Below, piece after piece: positions 46,650 to 56,352 of a stretch of DNA of 64,000 nucleotides. The notes under the pieces were generated by a model. It saw only the letters and a list, made by a program, of their open reading frames with translations. It was not told the DNA's origin and ran no database searches. A program made the position numbers and the translations under genes. The stretch is from Gammaproteobacteria bacterium 45_16_T64 (GTDB lineage: Bacteria > Pseudomonadota > Gammaproteobacteria > Pseudomonadales > Ketobacteraceae): positions 1 through 64,000 of the forward strand of contig MABD01000037.1 of NCBI GenBank assembly GCA_002162955.1, given 5' to 3'. Position 1 is the first letter of the stretch; every line of letters starts with the position of its first letter.

Positions 46650-48980
46650 ATGACGATTAAACGCAAATTACTACTCTTTTCTATCTCCCTGGCCATTGCC
46701 CCTGCTTTGGTCGTCGCCGGTATCGTCGGCTGGAGTTCTTACAGCGAAGGTCGAAATGCCATTGAAGCTCAAGCAAAAGCACAGCTTATTTCGATTCGAG
46801 ACATCAAGAAACAACAAATAGAATCCTATTTTGAGCAGATAGAAAAACAAGTACTCACATTTTCCAATGATCGAATGATCATCGAAGCCATGAGCGAATT
46901 TAACAGCGCATTCTCAAACACCAAACAACAAACATCGCTAAACGACACAGCTGCTCTCACGTCGGCATTAACAACCTATTACACCAACGAATTCGCGGTG
47001 GAATACCAAAAACGAAACAACGGAGAAACGCCTAATATACAAAAGCTACTTGCCAATCTAGATAATGACTCGCTTGCACTGCAATACCAATATATCTCAA
47101 ATAACACACACCCGCTTGGAGCCAAAGACAGCTTGATCAACCCGAATGATGGCAGCGATTATGGCTCGGTGCATACTAAATACCACCCTCATATTCGTGA
47201 CTTTCTCACCAAGTTTGAGTATTACGACATTTTTCTAGCGGACCCGAAAACCGGAGACATTGTCTATTCTGTTTTTAAAGAGCTGGATTACTCTACCTCC
47301 CTTATTAGCGGCCCCTATGCGAATACAGGCATCGGCCAAGCATTTGCACTTGCTAATGACGCGAATGATCAATCTTTTGTTGGCCTTACTGACTTCGCTC
47401 CCTACCTCCCCTCCTACCAAGACCCCGCAGCGTTTATCGCATCCCCTATTTGGGACGAAGGTAAGAAGGTGGGAATACTTATATTTCAAATGCCCATCGA
47501 CCGAATCAATCACATTATGACTCACGGGCAACGCTGGACAGATTCTGGCCTGGGAGAGTCGGGAGAAACCTACTTAGTCGGCCCCGATCTCACCATGCGC
47601 AGTATGAGCCGTTTTCTCCTAGAGGACCCAGATGCATACTTAGCATTATTAGAAAAAACTGATTCCATCACAAATACTACTGTCGATACTATACGATCCA
47701 AAAATACCAGCATCGGATTACAGCCGGTTGAATCCCTTGGTGCGAAAGCAGCCATGAATGGTGAAACAGAGTTCAATATCTTCCCTGATTATCGCGGCGT
47801 TAGCGTATTATCAGCCTACAGTCCGCTTGCCATTCGCGGTTTACATTGGGCCATCATGAGCGAGATCGATGAAGCGGAAGCCTTTCGTTCATCTTTTGAG
47901 CTACGCAGAGGTATTATTGTCATCTCAGGTATCGCCGTGACAATAACCGCACTCCTAGCGTTAATTGCGGCAAATCTATTTGCCAGCCAGCTCACTCGCC
48001 CCCTTGAGAACTTTGCTAAAACCATCGCTGAGATCAACCAGCACTCAGACCTTTCGCGACGAGTCCCGGTTTCAGGTGATGATGAAATTTCCCGTAGCGC
48101 TCAAACAATAAACAGTCTGCTAGAAGCCTTTCAAGATACTGTTCGATTTCTCATCGATACCATTCAGCGGCTAAAAACCTCCTCAACCAACCTGGCTAAT
48201 CAAACCCAACAGCTTGAACAAGTATCCGGGCGCCAACAACAACAAAGTGCGCAGGTAGCTACCGCCTCTTCACAACTAGCCTCCGCAGCCAACGAAATTG
48301 CCAGCAACGCGGAACATACCGCGCAATCAACGTTAGACGCCAATGACACGGGTAAAAATGGTAACGTGCTGGTTAAAGAATGCATTGAAAATACACAGGC
48401 ATTAGCAACCAACGTATCAAATACCCGCTCGACCTTGGACAACGTCGCACAAGAAAGCAACAACATTGGATCGGTACTACAAGTCATCCAAGACATCGCG
48501 GAACAAACCAACTTACTGGCGTTAAATGCCGCCATTGAAGCCGCTCGAGCCGGAGAGCAAGGCCGAGGGTTTGCCGTCGTCGCAGATGAAGTCCGTAATC
48601 TAGCCCAACGCACCCGAGAGTCCACCGAAGAAATCAACCAAACCATCACCAAGTTACAACATGGTGTGGATGCCTCAGTATCGGCCATTCAAGGCAGTAT
48701 GGAGCAGACTGAGCACAACGTGATACAAATAAACGCCCTGGGTGAATCGCTTATATCGGTAACAACACACTTACAAAGCATTTCTGACATGAACGAACAA
48801 ATTGCCACTGCGGCAACAGAACAATTAGCGACCTCTGACAACATTAGCAGCGCCATAAGGGACGTTAATGAAGCTTCACAAGAAACCGCAGCTACTTCAC
48901 AACAAACAAGTATCGCTGGCGCCGACATTGAAAAGCTAGCGACCCAGTTACAAGATTTTGTGTCTCGTTACTCAATATAA
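46650..48980 (+). CDS. Methyl-accepting chemotaxis protein
   Basis: Membrane chemoreceptor of 776 residues. Helix 1 (about 8-28), a large periplasmic sensing domain (about 30-415, likely Cache-type: [27 protein letters not shown]), helix 2 (about 420-442), a HAMP domain ([13 protein letters not shown]) and the cytoplasmic signalling coiled coil with the hairpin tip [39 protein letters not shown]. It ends in FVSRYSI without the CheR-binding pentapeptide. The ligand is not predictable. It sits alone on the plus strand between nrdR and ribD, which are neighbours in many relatives. Confidence 0.92.
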   Translation: MTIKRKLLLFSISLAIAPALVVAGIVGWSSYSEGRNAIEAQAKAQLISIRDIKKQQIESYFEQIEKQVLTFSNDRMIIEAMSEFNSAFSNTKQQTSLNDTAALTSALTTYYTNEFAVEYQKRNNGETPNIQKLLANLDNDSLALQYQYISNNTHPLGAKDSLINPNDGSDYGSVHTKYHPHIRDFLTKFEYYDIFLADPKTGDIVYSVFKELDYSTSLISGPYANTGIGQAFALANDANDQSFVGLTDFAPYLPSYQDPAAFIASPIWDEGKKVGILIFQMPIDRINHIMTHGQRWTDSGLGESGETYLVGPDLTMRSMSRFLLEDPDAYLALLEKTDSITNTTVDTIRSKNTSIGLQPVESLGAKAAMNGETEFNIFPDYRGVSVLSAYSPLAIRGLHWAIMSEIDEAEAFRSSFELRRGIIVISGIAVTITALLALIAANLFASQLTRPLENFAKTIAEINQHSDLSRRVPVSGDDEISRSAQTINSLLEAFQDTVRFLIDTIQRLKTSSTNLANQTQQLEQVSGRQQQQSAQVATASSQLASAANEIASNAEHTAQSTLDANDTGKNGNVLVKECIENTQALATNVSNTRSTLDNVAQESNNIGSVLQVIQDIAEQTNLLALNAAIEAARAGEQGRGFAVVADEVRNLAQRTRESTEEINQTITKLQHGVDASVSAIQGSMEQTEHNVIQINALGESLISVTTHLQSISDMNEQIATAATEQLATSDNISSAIRDVNEASQETAATSQQTSIAGADIEKLATQLQDFVSRYSI

Positions 48981-49006
48981 ACCACGAATGGCATTACGGC
49001 TAAGAA

Positions 49007-49042
49007 GTTGCAAAAAGGCGAACTCAATCGCCTTTTTGCAAC
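49007..49042 (+). terminator. Terminator of the chemoreceptor gene, inside the nrdR 3' end
   Basis: GTTGCAAAAAGGCGA and TCGCCTTTTTGCAAC form a perfect 15-bp stem with a 6-nt loop; the plus-strand descending arm contains a T5 run. The right arm encodes the last residues and stop of nrdR on the opposite strand (stop at 49024-49026). Confidence 0.8.
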
Positions 49043-49479
49043 CGATCTATCTCATCTTTGAACTCATTAATATCTTGGAAGCTACGATATACCGAAGCAA
49101 AACGCACAAATGCCACTTCATCCAACTCTTTTAACGCCTCCATTACATGTTCACCAACAACCTGGGAGTCCACTTCACGCTCACCCGTTGCACGTAAACG
49201 TGAGCACAAACGATTAATCGAAGATTCTATTTGCTCAGTGCTAACCGGTCGCTTCTCCACCGCTCGTTGAATACCACTGCGTAACTTGCTTTCATCAAAA
49301 GGCTCACGGGTACCGTCTTGCTTCACGACCTTTGGCATAACCAATTCCGCAGTTTCATAGGTGGTATAACGCTCCCCACACGCAACGCACTCACGGCGTC
49401 GACGGACTTGAGTCCCATCAGCAACTAAGCGGGAATCAATTACCTTGGTCTCATTAGCATTACAAAACGGGCAGTACAT
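49024..49479 (-). CDS. nrdR: Transcriptional repressor NrdR
   Basis: Zinc-ribbon and ATP-cone repressor of ribonucleotide reductase genes, responding to dATP/ATP balance. The ribbon has [15 protein letters not shown] (C3, C6) and [12 protein letters not shown] (C31, C34); the ATP-cone follows ([22 protein letters not shown]). 151 residues, normal. It is 188 bp downstream of glyA, with a terminator between them, so it likely has its own promoter in 49480-49620. Confidence 0.96.
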   Translation of the reverse strand: MYCPFCNANETKVIDSRLVADGTQVRRRRECVACGERYTTYETAELVMPKVVKQDGTREPFDESKLRSGIQRAVEKRPVSTEQIESSINRLCSRLRATGEREVDSQVVGEHVMEALKELDEVAFVRFASVYRSFQDINEFKDEIDRLQKGD

Positions 49480-49621
49480 ACTTTTTCCTTAGCTATCGAC
49501 GATGGTCTTCACGGCTCAACAATGTGCATTTTAGCAAGATAGCCCCTTATCAAGATAGTCTGATTGGAGAGTGATTTACGACGTGCATCTTTACTTTGTA
49601 ACCATCATGAAAAGTAGGCAC

Positions 49622-49651
49622 AAAAAAGGCCGCCAATGTGGCAGCCTTTTT
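49622..49651 (-). terminator. Terminator after glyA
   Basis: On the minus strand GGCTGCC pairs with GGCGGCC (one G-T) around ACATT and is followed by T5-T6; the plus strand mirrors it with an A-run. It begins 17 bp past the glyA stop. Confidence 0.85.
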
Positions 49652-49667
49652 ACACATATACGCTAGA

Positions 49668-50924
49668 TTAGTTTCCGTAAACAGGAAGCGTCGCGCATAT
49701 AGCAGATACTTTCTCTCGTACCTGAGTAATGATCTCATCATTCCCCATGTCATCAAGAATGTCGCACATCCAACCCGCCAGCTCCGCAACATTCGCTTCA
49801 CTGAAGCCCCGACGTGTAACCGCAGGTGTACCTATACGTAGACCACTGGTCACAAACGGTGACAGTGGATCATTCGGTACCGCATTTTTATTCACGGTGA
49901 TATGCGCTAGACCTAACGCAGCATCAGCATCCTTACCCGTAATGTTTTTACTAATAAGGCTTAATAGGAAAAGATGGTTGTCTGTTCCATCTGATACCAC
50001 ATCATAACCGCGCTCAACAAAAACACGCGCCATCGCCTTAGCGTTCACTACAACTTGCTCTTGATACGTTTTAAACTCATCACTTGCCGCTTCTTTAAAG
50101 CAAATAGCTTTTGCAGCGATCACGTGCATCAATGGTCCACCTTGACCACCGGGGAATACAGCAGAATTCAGCTTCTTCTCAATCTCTGGGTTAGCTTTCG
50201 CCAGAATGATACCGCCACGAGGACCACCGAGAGTCTTGTGGGTAGTCGACGTTGTCACATCGGCAATTTGAGTCGGGTTAGGGTAAACACCCGCAGCAAT
50301 CAAACCTGCAACGTGAGCCATATCAACCATAAGGTAGGCACCCACTTCATCAGCAATATCACGAAAGCGTTGCCAATCCATCACGCGAGAGTACGCAGAA
50401 AAACCCGCCACAATCATCTTAGGTCGATGCTCACGTGCCAGCACTTCTACTTGCTCATAATCCACTTCACCGGTGTCATTGTTCAAACCGTATTGAAACG
50501 CATTATAGGTTTTGCCCGAAAAGCTTACCTTAGAGCCATGTGTTAGGTGACCGCCATCGGCCAAACTCATCCCCAACACAGTATCACCGGGCTGTAGCAA
50601 CGCCATGTATACCGCAGCGTTGGCCTGTGAACCTGAGTGTGGCTGAACGTTTGCGTAATCAGCACCAAACAATGACTTTACGCGATCAATTGCTAGTTGC
50701 TCAGCAACATCAACGTGCTCACAACCACCATAGTAGCGTTTACCCGGGTATCCCTCTGCATATTTATTAGTCAACACAGAGCCCTGAGCTTCCATCACTA
50801 GGGGGCTGGTGTAGTTTTCAGAAGCGATCAACTCAATATGTTGCTCCTGACGTTTCTTTTCATTCTCAATGGATTCTGCAATTTCTGGATCAAAATCCGC
50901 AATAGTTAGGTCAGGTGAAAACAT
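49668..50924 (-). CDS. glyA: Serine hydroxymethyltransferase
   Basis: PLP enzyme that interconverts serine and glycine with transfer of a one-carbon unit to tetrahydrofolate. [44 protein letters not shown], and the PLP-lysine motif [15 protein letters not shown] are all present; 418 residues, standard. GGGGA lies six bases before the ATG. It is divergent from ettA. No PurR box was recognised in the 250-bp gap 50925-51176. Confidence 0.97.
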   Translation of the reverse strand: MFSPDLTIADFDPEIAESIENEKKRQEQHIELIASENYTSPLVMEAQGSVLTNKYAEGYPGKRYYGGCEHVDVAEQLAIDRVKSLFGADYANVQPHSGSQANAAVYMALLQPGDTVLGMSLADGGHLTHGSKVSFSGKTYNAFQYGLNNDTGEVDYEQVEVLAREHRPKMIVAGFSAYSRVMDWQRFRDIADEVGAYLMVDMAHVAGLIAAGVYPNPTQIADVTTSTTHKTLGGPRGGIILAKANPEIEKKLNSAVFPGGQGGPLMHVIAAKAICFKEAASDEFKTYQEQVVVNAKAMARVFVERGYDVVSDGTDNHLFLLSLISKNITGKDADAALGLAHITVNKNAVPNDPLSPFVTSGLRIGTPAVTRRGFSEANVAELAGWMCDILDDMGNDEIITQVREKVSAICATLPVYGN

Positions 50925-51176
50925 AGTAGATCCCCACGAATGGTCGATGTTGATAAAAGGTGTTATTTGGAAAGGGCGCTATTTTACACAACTCTAGCCC
51001 AATGAGCACATGAAAAGACTTCAGATTTGGTGCAATTTTTTTCATGTTACGTCTAAGCCCGCCTATTCACCTTAGACAAATGCCAAATGGATCGAGTCCA
51101 TCAATTGCAACACTCGGAAATCTGGAGTAGCGTAAGCGCCATAACTCATACATCAATAACGGCTTTCTACAAAACT

Positions 51177-52847
51177 ATGGCTCAATATATCTACACTATG
51201 AACCGCGTTAGCAAAGTGGTTCCACCAAAACGTACCATCCTTAAAGATATCTCACTGTCTTTCTTTCCTGGCGCCAAGATCGGCGTACTAGGCCTAAATG
51301 GTTCTGGTAAATCCAGCCTTCTCAAGATCATGGCCGGACTCGATACAGAAATCGATGGCGAAGCTCGCCCACAAGCAGGCATCAATATCGGTTACCTTCC
51401 ACAGGAGCCCCAACTAGATCCGGAAAAAGACGTCCGAGGTAATGTTGAAGATGGGGTTCGGGAAATGAAAGACATTCTCGCGCGCTTTGATGAACTCAGC
51501 ATGAAATTCGCTGAGCCGATGAGTGACGATGAAATGAATACCCTGCTAGAAGAGCAAGCAGAGCTTCAGAACAAAATAGATGCGGGTAACGGTTGGGATA
51601 TCGATCGCACCCTAGAAATCGCTGCTGACGCACTGCGCCTGCCACCATGGGAAGCAGATGTCACCAAGCTATCCGGCGGTGAACAACGTCGTGTTGCCTT
51701 ATGTCGCTTACTACTTTCTAGCCCAGACATGCTGCTCCTTGATGAGCCAACCAACCACTTGGATGCAGAAAGCGTGGGTTGGTTAGAGCGCTATCTACAT
51801 GATTTCACGGGCACAGTGGTGGCGATCACTCACGATCGGTACTTCCTAGATAACGCAGCCCAGTGGATTTTGGAGCTCGATCGAGGCCACGGTATCCCTT
51901 ATGAGGGCAACTACTCTTCTTGGCTAGAGCAAAAAGAAGCACGCTTAGCACAAGAAAATAAACAGCAAGCAGCACGCCAACGTAGTATCAAGTCTGAATT
52001 GGAATGGGTTCGCTCAAATGCCAAAGGTCGTCAATCGAAAAGTAAGGCACGTTTAGCACGCTTTGAAGAATTATCCCGCCAAGATGACCAAACCCGCAAC
52101 GAAACCCAGGAGCTCTACATCCCAGTCGGTCAACGACTCGGGGAAGAAGTGGTTGAATTCAAAGGGGTCACTAAGGCGTTTAACGATAAGTTGCTCTACG
52201 AAGACCTCAGCTTCCGCATTCCAGCAGGCGCGATAGTGGGCGTCATTGGGCCGAACGGTGCGGGTAAAACCACCTTATTTAAACTCATTTCCGGCGAAGA
52301 GCAACCCGACAACGGTGAAATTGCCATAGGTAAAACCGTTCAAATCGCCTATGTTGATCAAAATCGTGATGACCTGGATGGCAGTAAGACTGTTTGGGAA
52401 GAAGTATCAGACGGCCTTGAAACGATTACGGTCGGTACCCATGAAATGCCTTCTCGCGCCTATGTGGGTCGATTTAACTTTAAGGGATCCAATCAACAGA
52501 AATTTGTTAAGGACCTCTCAGGTGGTGAGCGTAACCGACTGCACCTATCTAAATTGCTACGTAAAGGCGGCAACTTATTACTACTGGATGAGCCCACCAA
52601 CGACTTGGATGTTGAGACCTTACGAGCACTTGAAGAGGCCCTACTCACCTACGCTGGCTGTGCGGTAGTTATCTCTCACGATCGCTGGTTCTTGGATCGT
52701 ATCTCTACCCACATTATCGACTTCGAAGGCGCGGAAGGCGTCGAGTTCTTTGAAGGTAACTTCACCGAATACGAGACGTATAAGAAGAAGAAATACGGCG
52801 AAGAGGCAACTCAACCCAAACGCATCAAGTATAAGAAGATCAACTAG
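51177..52847 (+). CDS. ettA: Energy-dependent translational throttle protein EttA (ABC-F)
   Basis: ABC-F ATPase that binds the ribosomal E site and gates entry into elongation according to ATP/ADP level. Two ATPase modules: GLNGSGKSS with [32 protein letters not shown], and GPNGAGKTT with [15 protein letters not shown] and [12 protein letters not shown]; the arm and linker [19 protein letters not shown] lie between. The open frame starts at 51087, but ATG at 51177 gives the conserved [19 protein letters not shown] and 556 residues. The ribosome site is weak. Located divergently to glyA. Confidence 0.96.
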   Translation: MAQYIYTMNRVSKVVPPKRTILKDISLSFFPGAKIGVLGLNGSGKSSLLKIMAGLDTEIDGEARPQAGINIGYLPQEPQLDPEKDVRGNVEDGVREMKDILARFDELSMKFAEPMSDDEMNTLLEEQAELQNKIDAGNGWDIDRTLEIAADALRLPPWEADVTKLSGGEQRRVALCRLLLSSPDMLLLDEPTNHLDAESVGWLERYLHDFTGTVVAITHDRYFLDNAAQWILELDRGHGIPYEGNYSSWLEQKEARLAQENKQQAARQRSIKSELEWVRSNAKGRQSKSKARLARFEELSRQDDQTRNETQELYIPVGQRLGEEVVEFKGVTKAFNDKLLYEDLSFRIPAGAIVGVIGPNGAGKTTLFKLISGEEQPDNGEIAIGKTVQIAYVDQNRDDLDGSKTVWEEVSDGLETITVGTHEMPSRAYVGRFNFKGSNQQKFVKDLSGGERNRLHLSKLLRKGGNLLLLDEPTNDLDVETLRALEEALLTYAGCAVVISHDRWFLDRISTHIIDFEGAEGVEFFEGNFTEYETYKKKKYGEEATQPKRIKYKKIN

Positions 52848-52862
52848 ATCTAGGTGGACAAC

Positions 52863-52902
52863 ATTTTCATGGGAGAGCCGAATACTTCTCTCCCATGAAA
52901 AT
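52863..52902 (+). terminator. Terminator after ettA
   Basis: A perfect 15-bp stem (ATTTTCATGGGAGAG and its complement) with a 10-nt loop, 16 bp beyond the ettA stop. There is no long T-run after it, but the arm ends AAAAT/ATTTT, so it may function in both directions for the convergent lipoprotein gene. Confidence 0.6.
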
Positions 52903-52927
52903 AGTTACTTAGCGGCTAAACCTATAC

Positions 52928-53368
52928 TTAACCCTCGTGTTTACCCTTCTTAGCAAAATGATCCATCATATCCACCACCTTCTCTTTTTGTTCCTGCGTT
53001 AACGTGGCGTGGAACTCTACAACTTTCTGCACAATCCCTGGCGCGGTTTGCCGCAACACCTCTTGATGCTGAGTCAACTTGGCCAATACCGCAGTCTGAT
53101 CGAGACTGTCAGCCATTAACATAATTTTCGCTTCTTCAATATGGGCCTGCTTCTCTTGCCTTGCATTCGCCTTCATCAGCTTGAGTTCGTCCCTAATGGC
53201 AAACCACTTTTCCTCCTGCTCACCCGTTAAGTCTAACTTATACGCCACCAAATCAAACATCATGCCGCCTCGCCCTTCATGATTGCCCTTACAAGCGCTC
53301 AAAAAAAACCCCGTCAACAGCACCATTAGTACAATATGTAATTTTCTCGAACCTAGTATATTTCTCAT
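52928..53368 (-). CDS. Spy/CpxP-like periplasmic lipoprotein
   Basis: A 146-residue exported protein: signal peptide with lipobox LSAC (C26), then a helical periplasmic domain. Two LTxxQ-type motifs are visible (LTGEQEEKW and LTQEQKEKVV), the hallmark of the Spy/CpxP chaperone family. It is divergent from a CpxR/CpxA-like pair, as cpxP is divergent from cpxRA in E. coli, so it is a likely target and feedback partner. A lipid anchor is less usual for this family. Confidence 0.8.
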   Translation of the reverse strand: MRNILGSRKLHIVLMVLLTGFFLSACKGNHEGRGGMMFDLVAYKLDLTGEQEEKWFAIRDELKLMKANARQEKQAHIEEAKIMLMADSLDQTAVLAKLTQHQEVLRQTAPGIVQKVVEFHATLTQEQKEKVVDMMDHFAKKGKHEG

Positions 53369-53594
53369 CGATCAATCCTTACGGCGCTCGCCGTGATATT
53401 AAGGGAAATACCCGCATGAGTAGTGAAGGGTAAACTCACGAACACTGTGACCTCAGCAGGTATGTGCTTATCCTAGGAAAAAACAATATGGAAACCTTGT
53501 CAGGAAAGTAACCAAATGCAATAAAGTGTGACATCGCCCTATTGTCGCTAGCACTAGTCGCCTGAGTAGAGGACACTGGTACAACAATCACCAC

Positions 53595-54308
53595 ATGAGT
53601 ACCCGAATGACTGACATACTTCTCATCGATGATGACGAAAAACTAGGTTCACTCTTAGGTGACTACTTTGAACAGTTCTCTCTGACGTTAACCCATAGGT
53701 TATCTCCGTCACATGGTTTCAAGGCTCTTGAGACAGGCCAATTCAGTGCGCTCATATTAGATGTCATGCTGCCCGAAATGGATGGCTTCGAGATGTGCAA
53801 ACATATACGCAGTACTCAAACGCCCTATCAACGCATCCCCATTATTATGCTAACCGCGCGCGGTGAAGTCACTGACCGCATAGTAGGCTTAGAACTGGGT
53901 GCAGATGACTATTTACCCAAACCCTTTGAACCAAGAGAACTAGTGGCGCGAATTCAAAACATCGCGCGAAGACAAGCCCACAATTTACAAGCCCAACAAC
54001 TTAATTCGCCGGAAATCCATGTGGACTTACTCAAAGAGCAAGCATTCTTAGAAGGTGACTTTATTGAACTGACCTCCATGGAATTCTCGTTACTAATTTT
54101 CCTCATGGAAAATAGCAACCGCGCATTTACCCGCGATGAGATCATGAACAATCTACGTGGCATTGACGCAGACCTGTATTCAAGAGCAGTAGACACGTTA
54201 GTCAGCCGCCTTAGACATAAACTTAAGGACACCGGTAAGTTACCGCGTTTTATTAAAACAGTATGGGGAAAAGGATACAGTTTTATTGGGAAGGTAGAGC
54301 AATGTTAA
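53595..54308 (+). CDS. OmpR/CpxR-like response regulator
   Basis: Receiver (about 5-120) with IDDDEKLGSLL, the phospho-Asp in LILDVMLPEMDGFE and the Lys in PKPFEPREL, followed by a winged-helix DNA-binding domain (about 145-232) with MEFSLLIFLMENSNRAFTRDEIM and VDTLVSRLRHKLKDTG. 237 residues, typical OmpR type. It overlaps the kinase gene by seven bases (ATGTTAA), so the two are translationally coupled. Divergent Spy/CpxP-like gene suggests envelope-stress control. Confidence 0.92.
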   Translation: MSTRMTDILLIDDDEKLGSLLGDYFEQFSLTLTHRLSPSHGFKALETGQFSALILDVMLPEMDGFEMCKHIRSTQTPYQRIPIIMLTARGEVTDRIVGLELGADDYLPKPFEPRELVARIQNIARRQAHNLQAQQLNSPEIHVDLLKEQAFLEGDFIELTSMEFSLLIFLMENSNRAFTRDEIMNNLRGIDADLYSRAVDTLVSRLRHKLKDTGKLPRFIKTVWGKGYSFIGKVEQC

Positions 54309-55618
54309 GCGTCATCAACAATGTCCAGAAATCTATTTTTGGGCGTCTTCTTTTCATTTTTTCCATTACCGCCGCCAGCATCTTGCTGGTACTTTTTTTG
54401 TCGTTGAAAATGGCCACCAAAGACGGAGATAGTCGACGCACACGATTTGCCTCACTATTTAGCGATCATGCCAATTATCTCATCAATGATATTGGCACTC
54501 CACCGAACATTAGCAAAGCCACAAACATCGCAAACTCGCTACATATCCAAATAATGATTACCGGCAACGAGTTTTTGTGGAAATCCTCCGACACATTTGT
54601 CTCCCCCGATAATATAGAGGTCATCCATCGACATCATCGAGAAGATATCAAATTTTCCATGGGTAGATACAAAGGCGAACGTTTTTTTATTATCAAAAAA
54701 GATGGATACACATATTACCTCACCGGGTTGCGCTCCTTTATTAAAGAAGATGGATACCTATGGTTTTGGGTAGCATTAACATTGTGCTTCACAATATTGT
54801 ATTTTAGCTATCGCGCCATTAACTGGTTGTTTGCACCTCTCAAATTAATTCAATATGGCGCGCAAACGATTGAAAAAGGAGGTTTATCCTTTCGCTTACA
54901 CAGCGACCGAAATGATGAGATTGGAAATATCACTCATGCTGTTAACAGCATGGCCACAGAGCTTGAGAAAATGCTGGAAGCGAAACGCCAACTCTTATTA
55001 GCAATCAGCCATGAATTACGCACACCAATCACTAGGGCAAAAGTAGGCATCGAATTTATCGATAACCACAAAATAAAACAAAGCCTTAGTGACGACCTTT
55101 CAGAATTAGACCGACTAATAGGGGAGCTTCTTGAATCTGAAAGGCTAAATCAAAAGCACAACGTACTGAGCTTGCATGACATTGACATTACCCAGTTAAT
55201 CCGAACCGCCGTTAGCGCAACAACTGACAAAAACAATCAGATAGAAGTCATTAATCACGAACCTTACTCACACATAAAAGGGGACCCACTTCGGCTCGAA
55301 TTATTGATTAAGAATCTCATAGGCAACGGTCTAAAATACGGCGACGACAAACCTTTCGTCATCACAAATACCAGACAGGAGCATGACATCACCATTGAAT
55401 TCAAAGACCAAGGTAGCGGTATAGAAGAAGAGCACTTGCAACATATCACAGAGCCATTTTACAGAGCTGACAGTGCTCGCCAGCGCCAAACCGGTGGTTA
55501 TGGCCTAGGCCTCTACTTATGCAAACTCATCGCTGAAGCACACAAGGGGAAGCTTGATATAGTCAGCACCATCGGTGAAGGAACAACTGTTACTGTCACC
55601 CTCCCCATCAATCAATAA
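54302..55618 (+). CDS. CpxA-like sensor histidine kinase
   Basis: Two membrane helices (about 16-36 and 155-175) frame a periplasmic domain of about 110 residues; a HAMP domain, then HisKA with LLLAISHELRTPITRAKVGIEF and an ATPase domain with RLELLIKNLIGNGLKYG, KDQGSGIEEEHL, GGYGLGLYLCK. The frame extends to 54263, but ATG 54302 is the only start with a ribosome site (AAGGTAGAG) and it overlaps the regulator stop. 438 residues. Confidence 0.92.
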   Translation: MLSVINNVQKSIFGRLLFIFSITAASILLVLFLSLKMATKDGDSRRTRFASLFSDHANYLINDIGTPPNISKATNIANSLHIQIMITGNEFLWKSSDTFVSPDNIEVIHRHHREDIKFSMGRYKGERFFIIKKDGYTYYLTGLRSFIKEDGYLWFWVALTLCFTILYFSYRAINWLFAPLKLIQYGAQTIEKGGLSFRLHSDRNDEIGNITHAVNSMATELEKMLEAKRQLLLAISHELRTPITRAKVGIEFIDNHKIKQSLSDDLSELDRLIGELLESERLNQKHNVLSLHDIDITQLIRTAVSATTDKNNQIEVINHEPYSHIKGDPLRLELLIKNLIGNGLKYGDDKPFVITNTRQEHDITIEFKDQGSGIEEEHLQHITEPFYRADSARQRQTGGYGLGLYLCKLIAEAHKGKLDIVSTIGEGTTVTVTLPINQ

Positions 55619-55636
55619 CGCGCTTACGATCGAGAA

Positions 55637-55843
55637 TTAATCGTCCCACTCGTAATCTGACAAATCATCTTGCAAGCGTTTTTTCTCCATAAGCTCTTCT
55701 ATCTTACGAAAATACTCACCATTGCTTCGTTTGGACGATTTGGCGGCCTCTAACGCTTCTGTTGGTGCTTCCGATTGTTCCGCTAAAAACTCTTCAATAA
55801 ATTCGATTGGGGTATTCTTTTCCGACTGTCTTATGCCTGGCAT
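55637..55843 (-). CDS. Small acidic protein, PA3496-like
   Basis: A 68-residue acidic protein with no signal or helix anchor. The C-terminal half (EYFRKIEELMEKKRLQDDLSDYEWDD) has the pattern seen in the short PA3496-type family of Pseudomonas, where a basic/acidic helix ends in a D/E-rich tail; the match is by eye. ATG at 55843 with GAGG upstream is preferred to the longer frame from 55876. Convergent with the kinase gene. Role unknown. Confidence 0.5.
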   Translation of the reverse strand: MPGIRQSEKNTPIEFIEEFLAEQSEAPTEALEAAKSSKRSNGEYFRKIEELMEKKRLQDDLSDYEWDD

Positions 55844-56270
55844 TGCTTGTACCTCACACGTACGTTGGGGAATCATACAAAACGACTAATCCAATCACTA
55901 CTCGATTTAACGTTGTCCTTTAGGGAATTATTAACATAACAAAAACAAAGGTACTTATTCAAATGATCAATAATCATATTAAATGCAAACCTCATATACC
56001 TAACATAGCAAAGGACTCACGCATTTCTGTTGTTGTTTTGTAACTACCTATTAACTATGAGACAAGGTCCGTTATTGCGCAACATTGAAAATATCACACT
56101 CTATATAGGTTATTGAAATAGAACCCGATTTCATTCTGCAATAAGACTTTTTGACAACAAATTCAAACCTATAGTACTCGAATTCAGGCATTAGCCTTCT
56201 TTCAGCGTTTTGTAGGGCTTATTTATCGATAGTGATTATTAAGAAGTAAAGTGACTAGCATATGACAGCT
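55844..56270. other. AT-rich intergenic region without a recognised gene
   Basis: About 430 bp of low-GC sequence upstream of the small acidic gene and downstream of the DUF4105 gene. I see no convincing promoter pair, RNA gene or repeat. Short A/T runs and a TATATAGG-like stretch near 56100 are all that stand out. Confidence 0.3.
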
Positions 56271-56310
56271 GATATAAAAAAGGGCTCTAACAAGAGCCAT
56301 TTTTTATATC
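56271..56310. terminator. Terminator downstream of the DUF4105 gene
   Basis: GGCTCT and AGAGCC (4-nt loop AACA) sit inside a longer imperfect stem GATATAAAAAA/TTTTTTATATC. T-runs on both strands allow bidirectional action. It lies about 45 bp beyond the stop at 56353 of the minus-strand gene. Confidence 0.82.
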
Positions 56311-56352
56311 ATGATAAACGACAATGTCAGACTAAGAATCAGAAATTGTCGA

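Noticed and set aside
51087-51176. N-terminal extension of EttA.
   Set aside because: Conserved EttA starts [13 protein letters not shown] at 51177; the extension lies in the promoter region.
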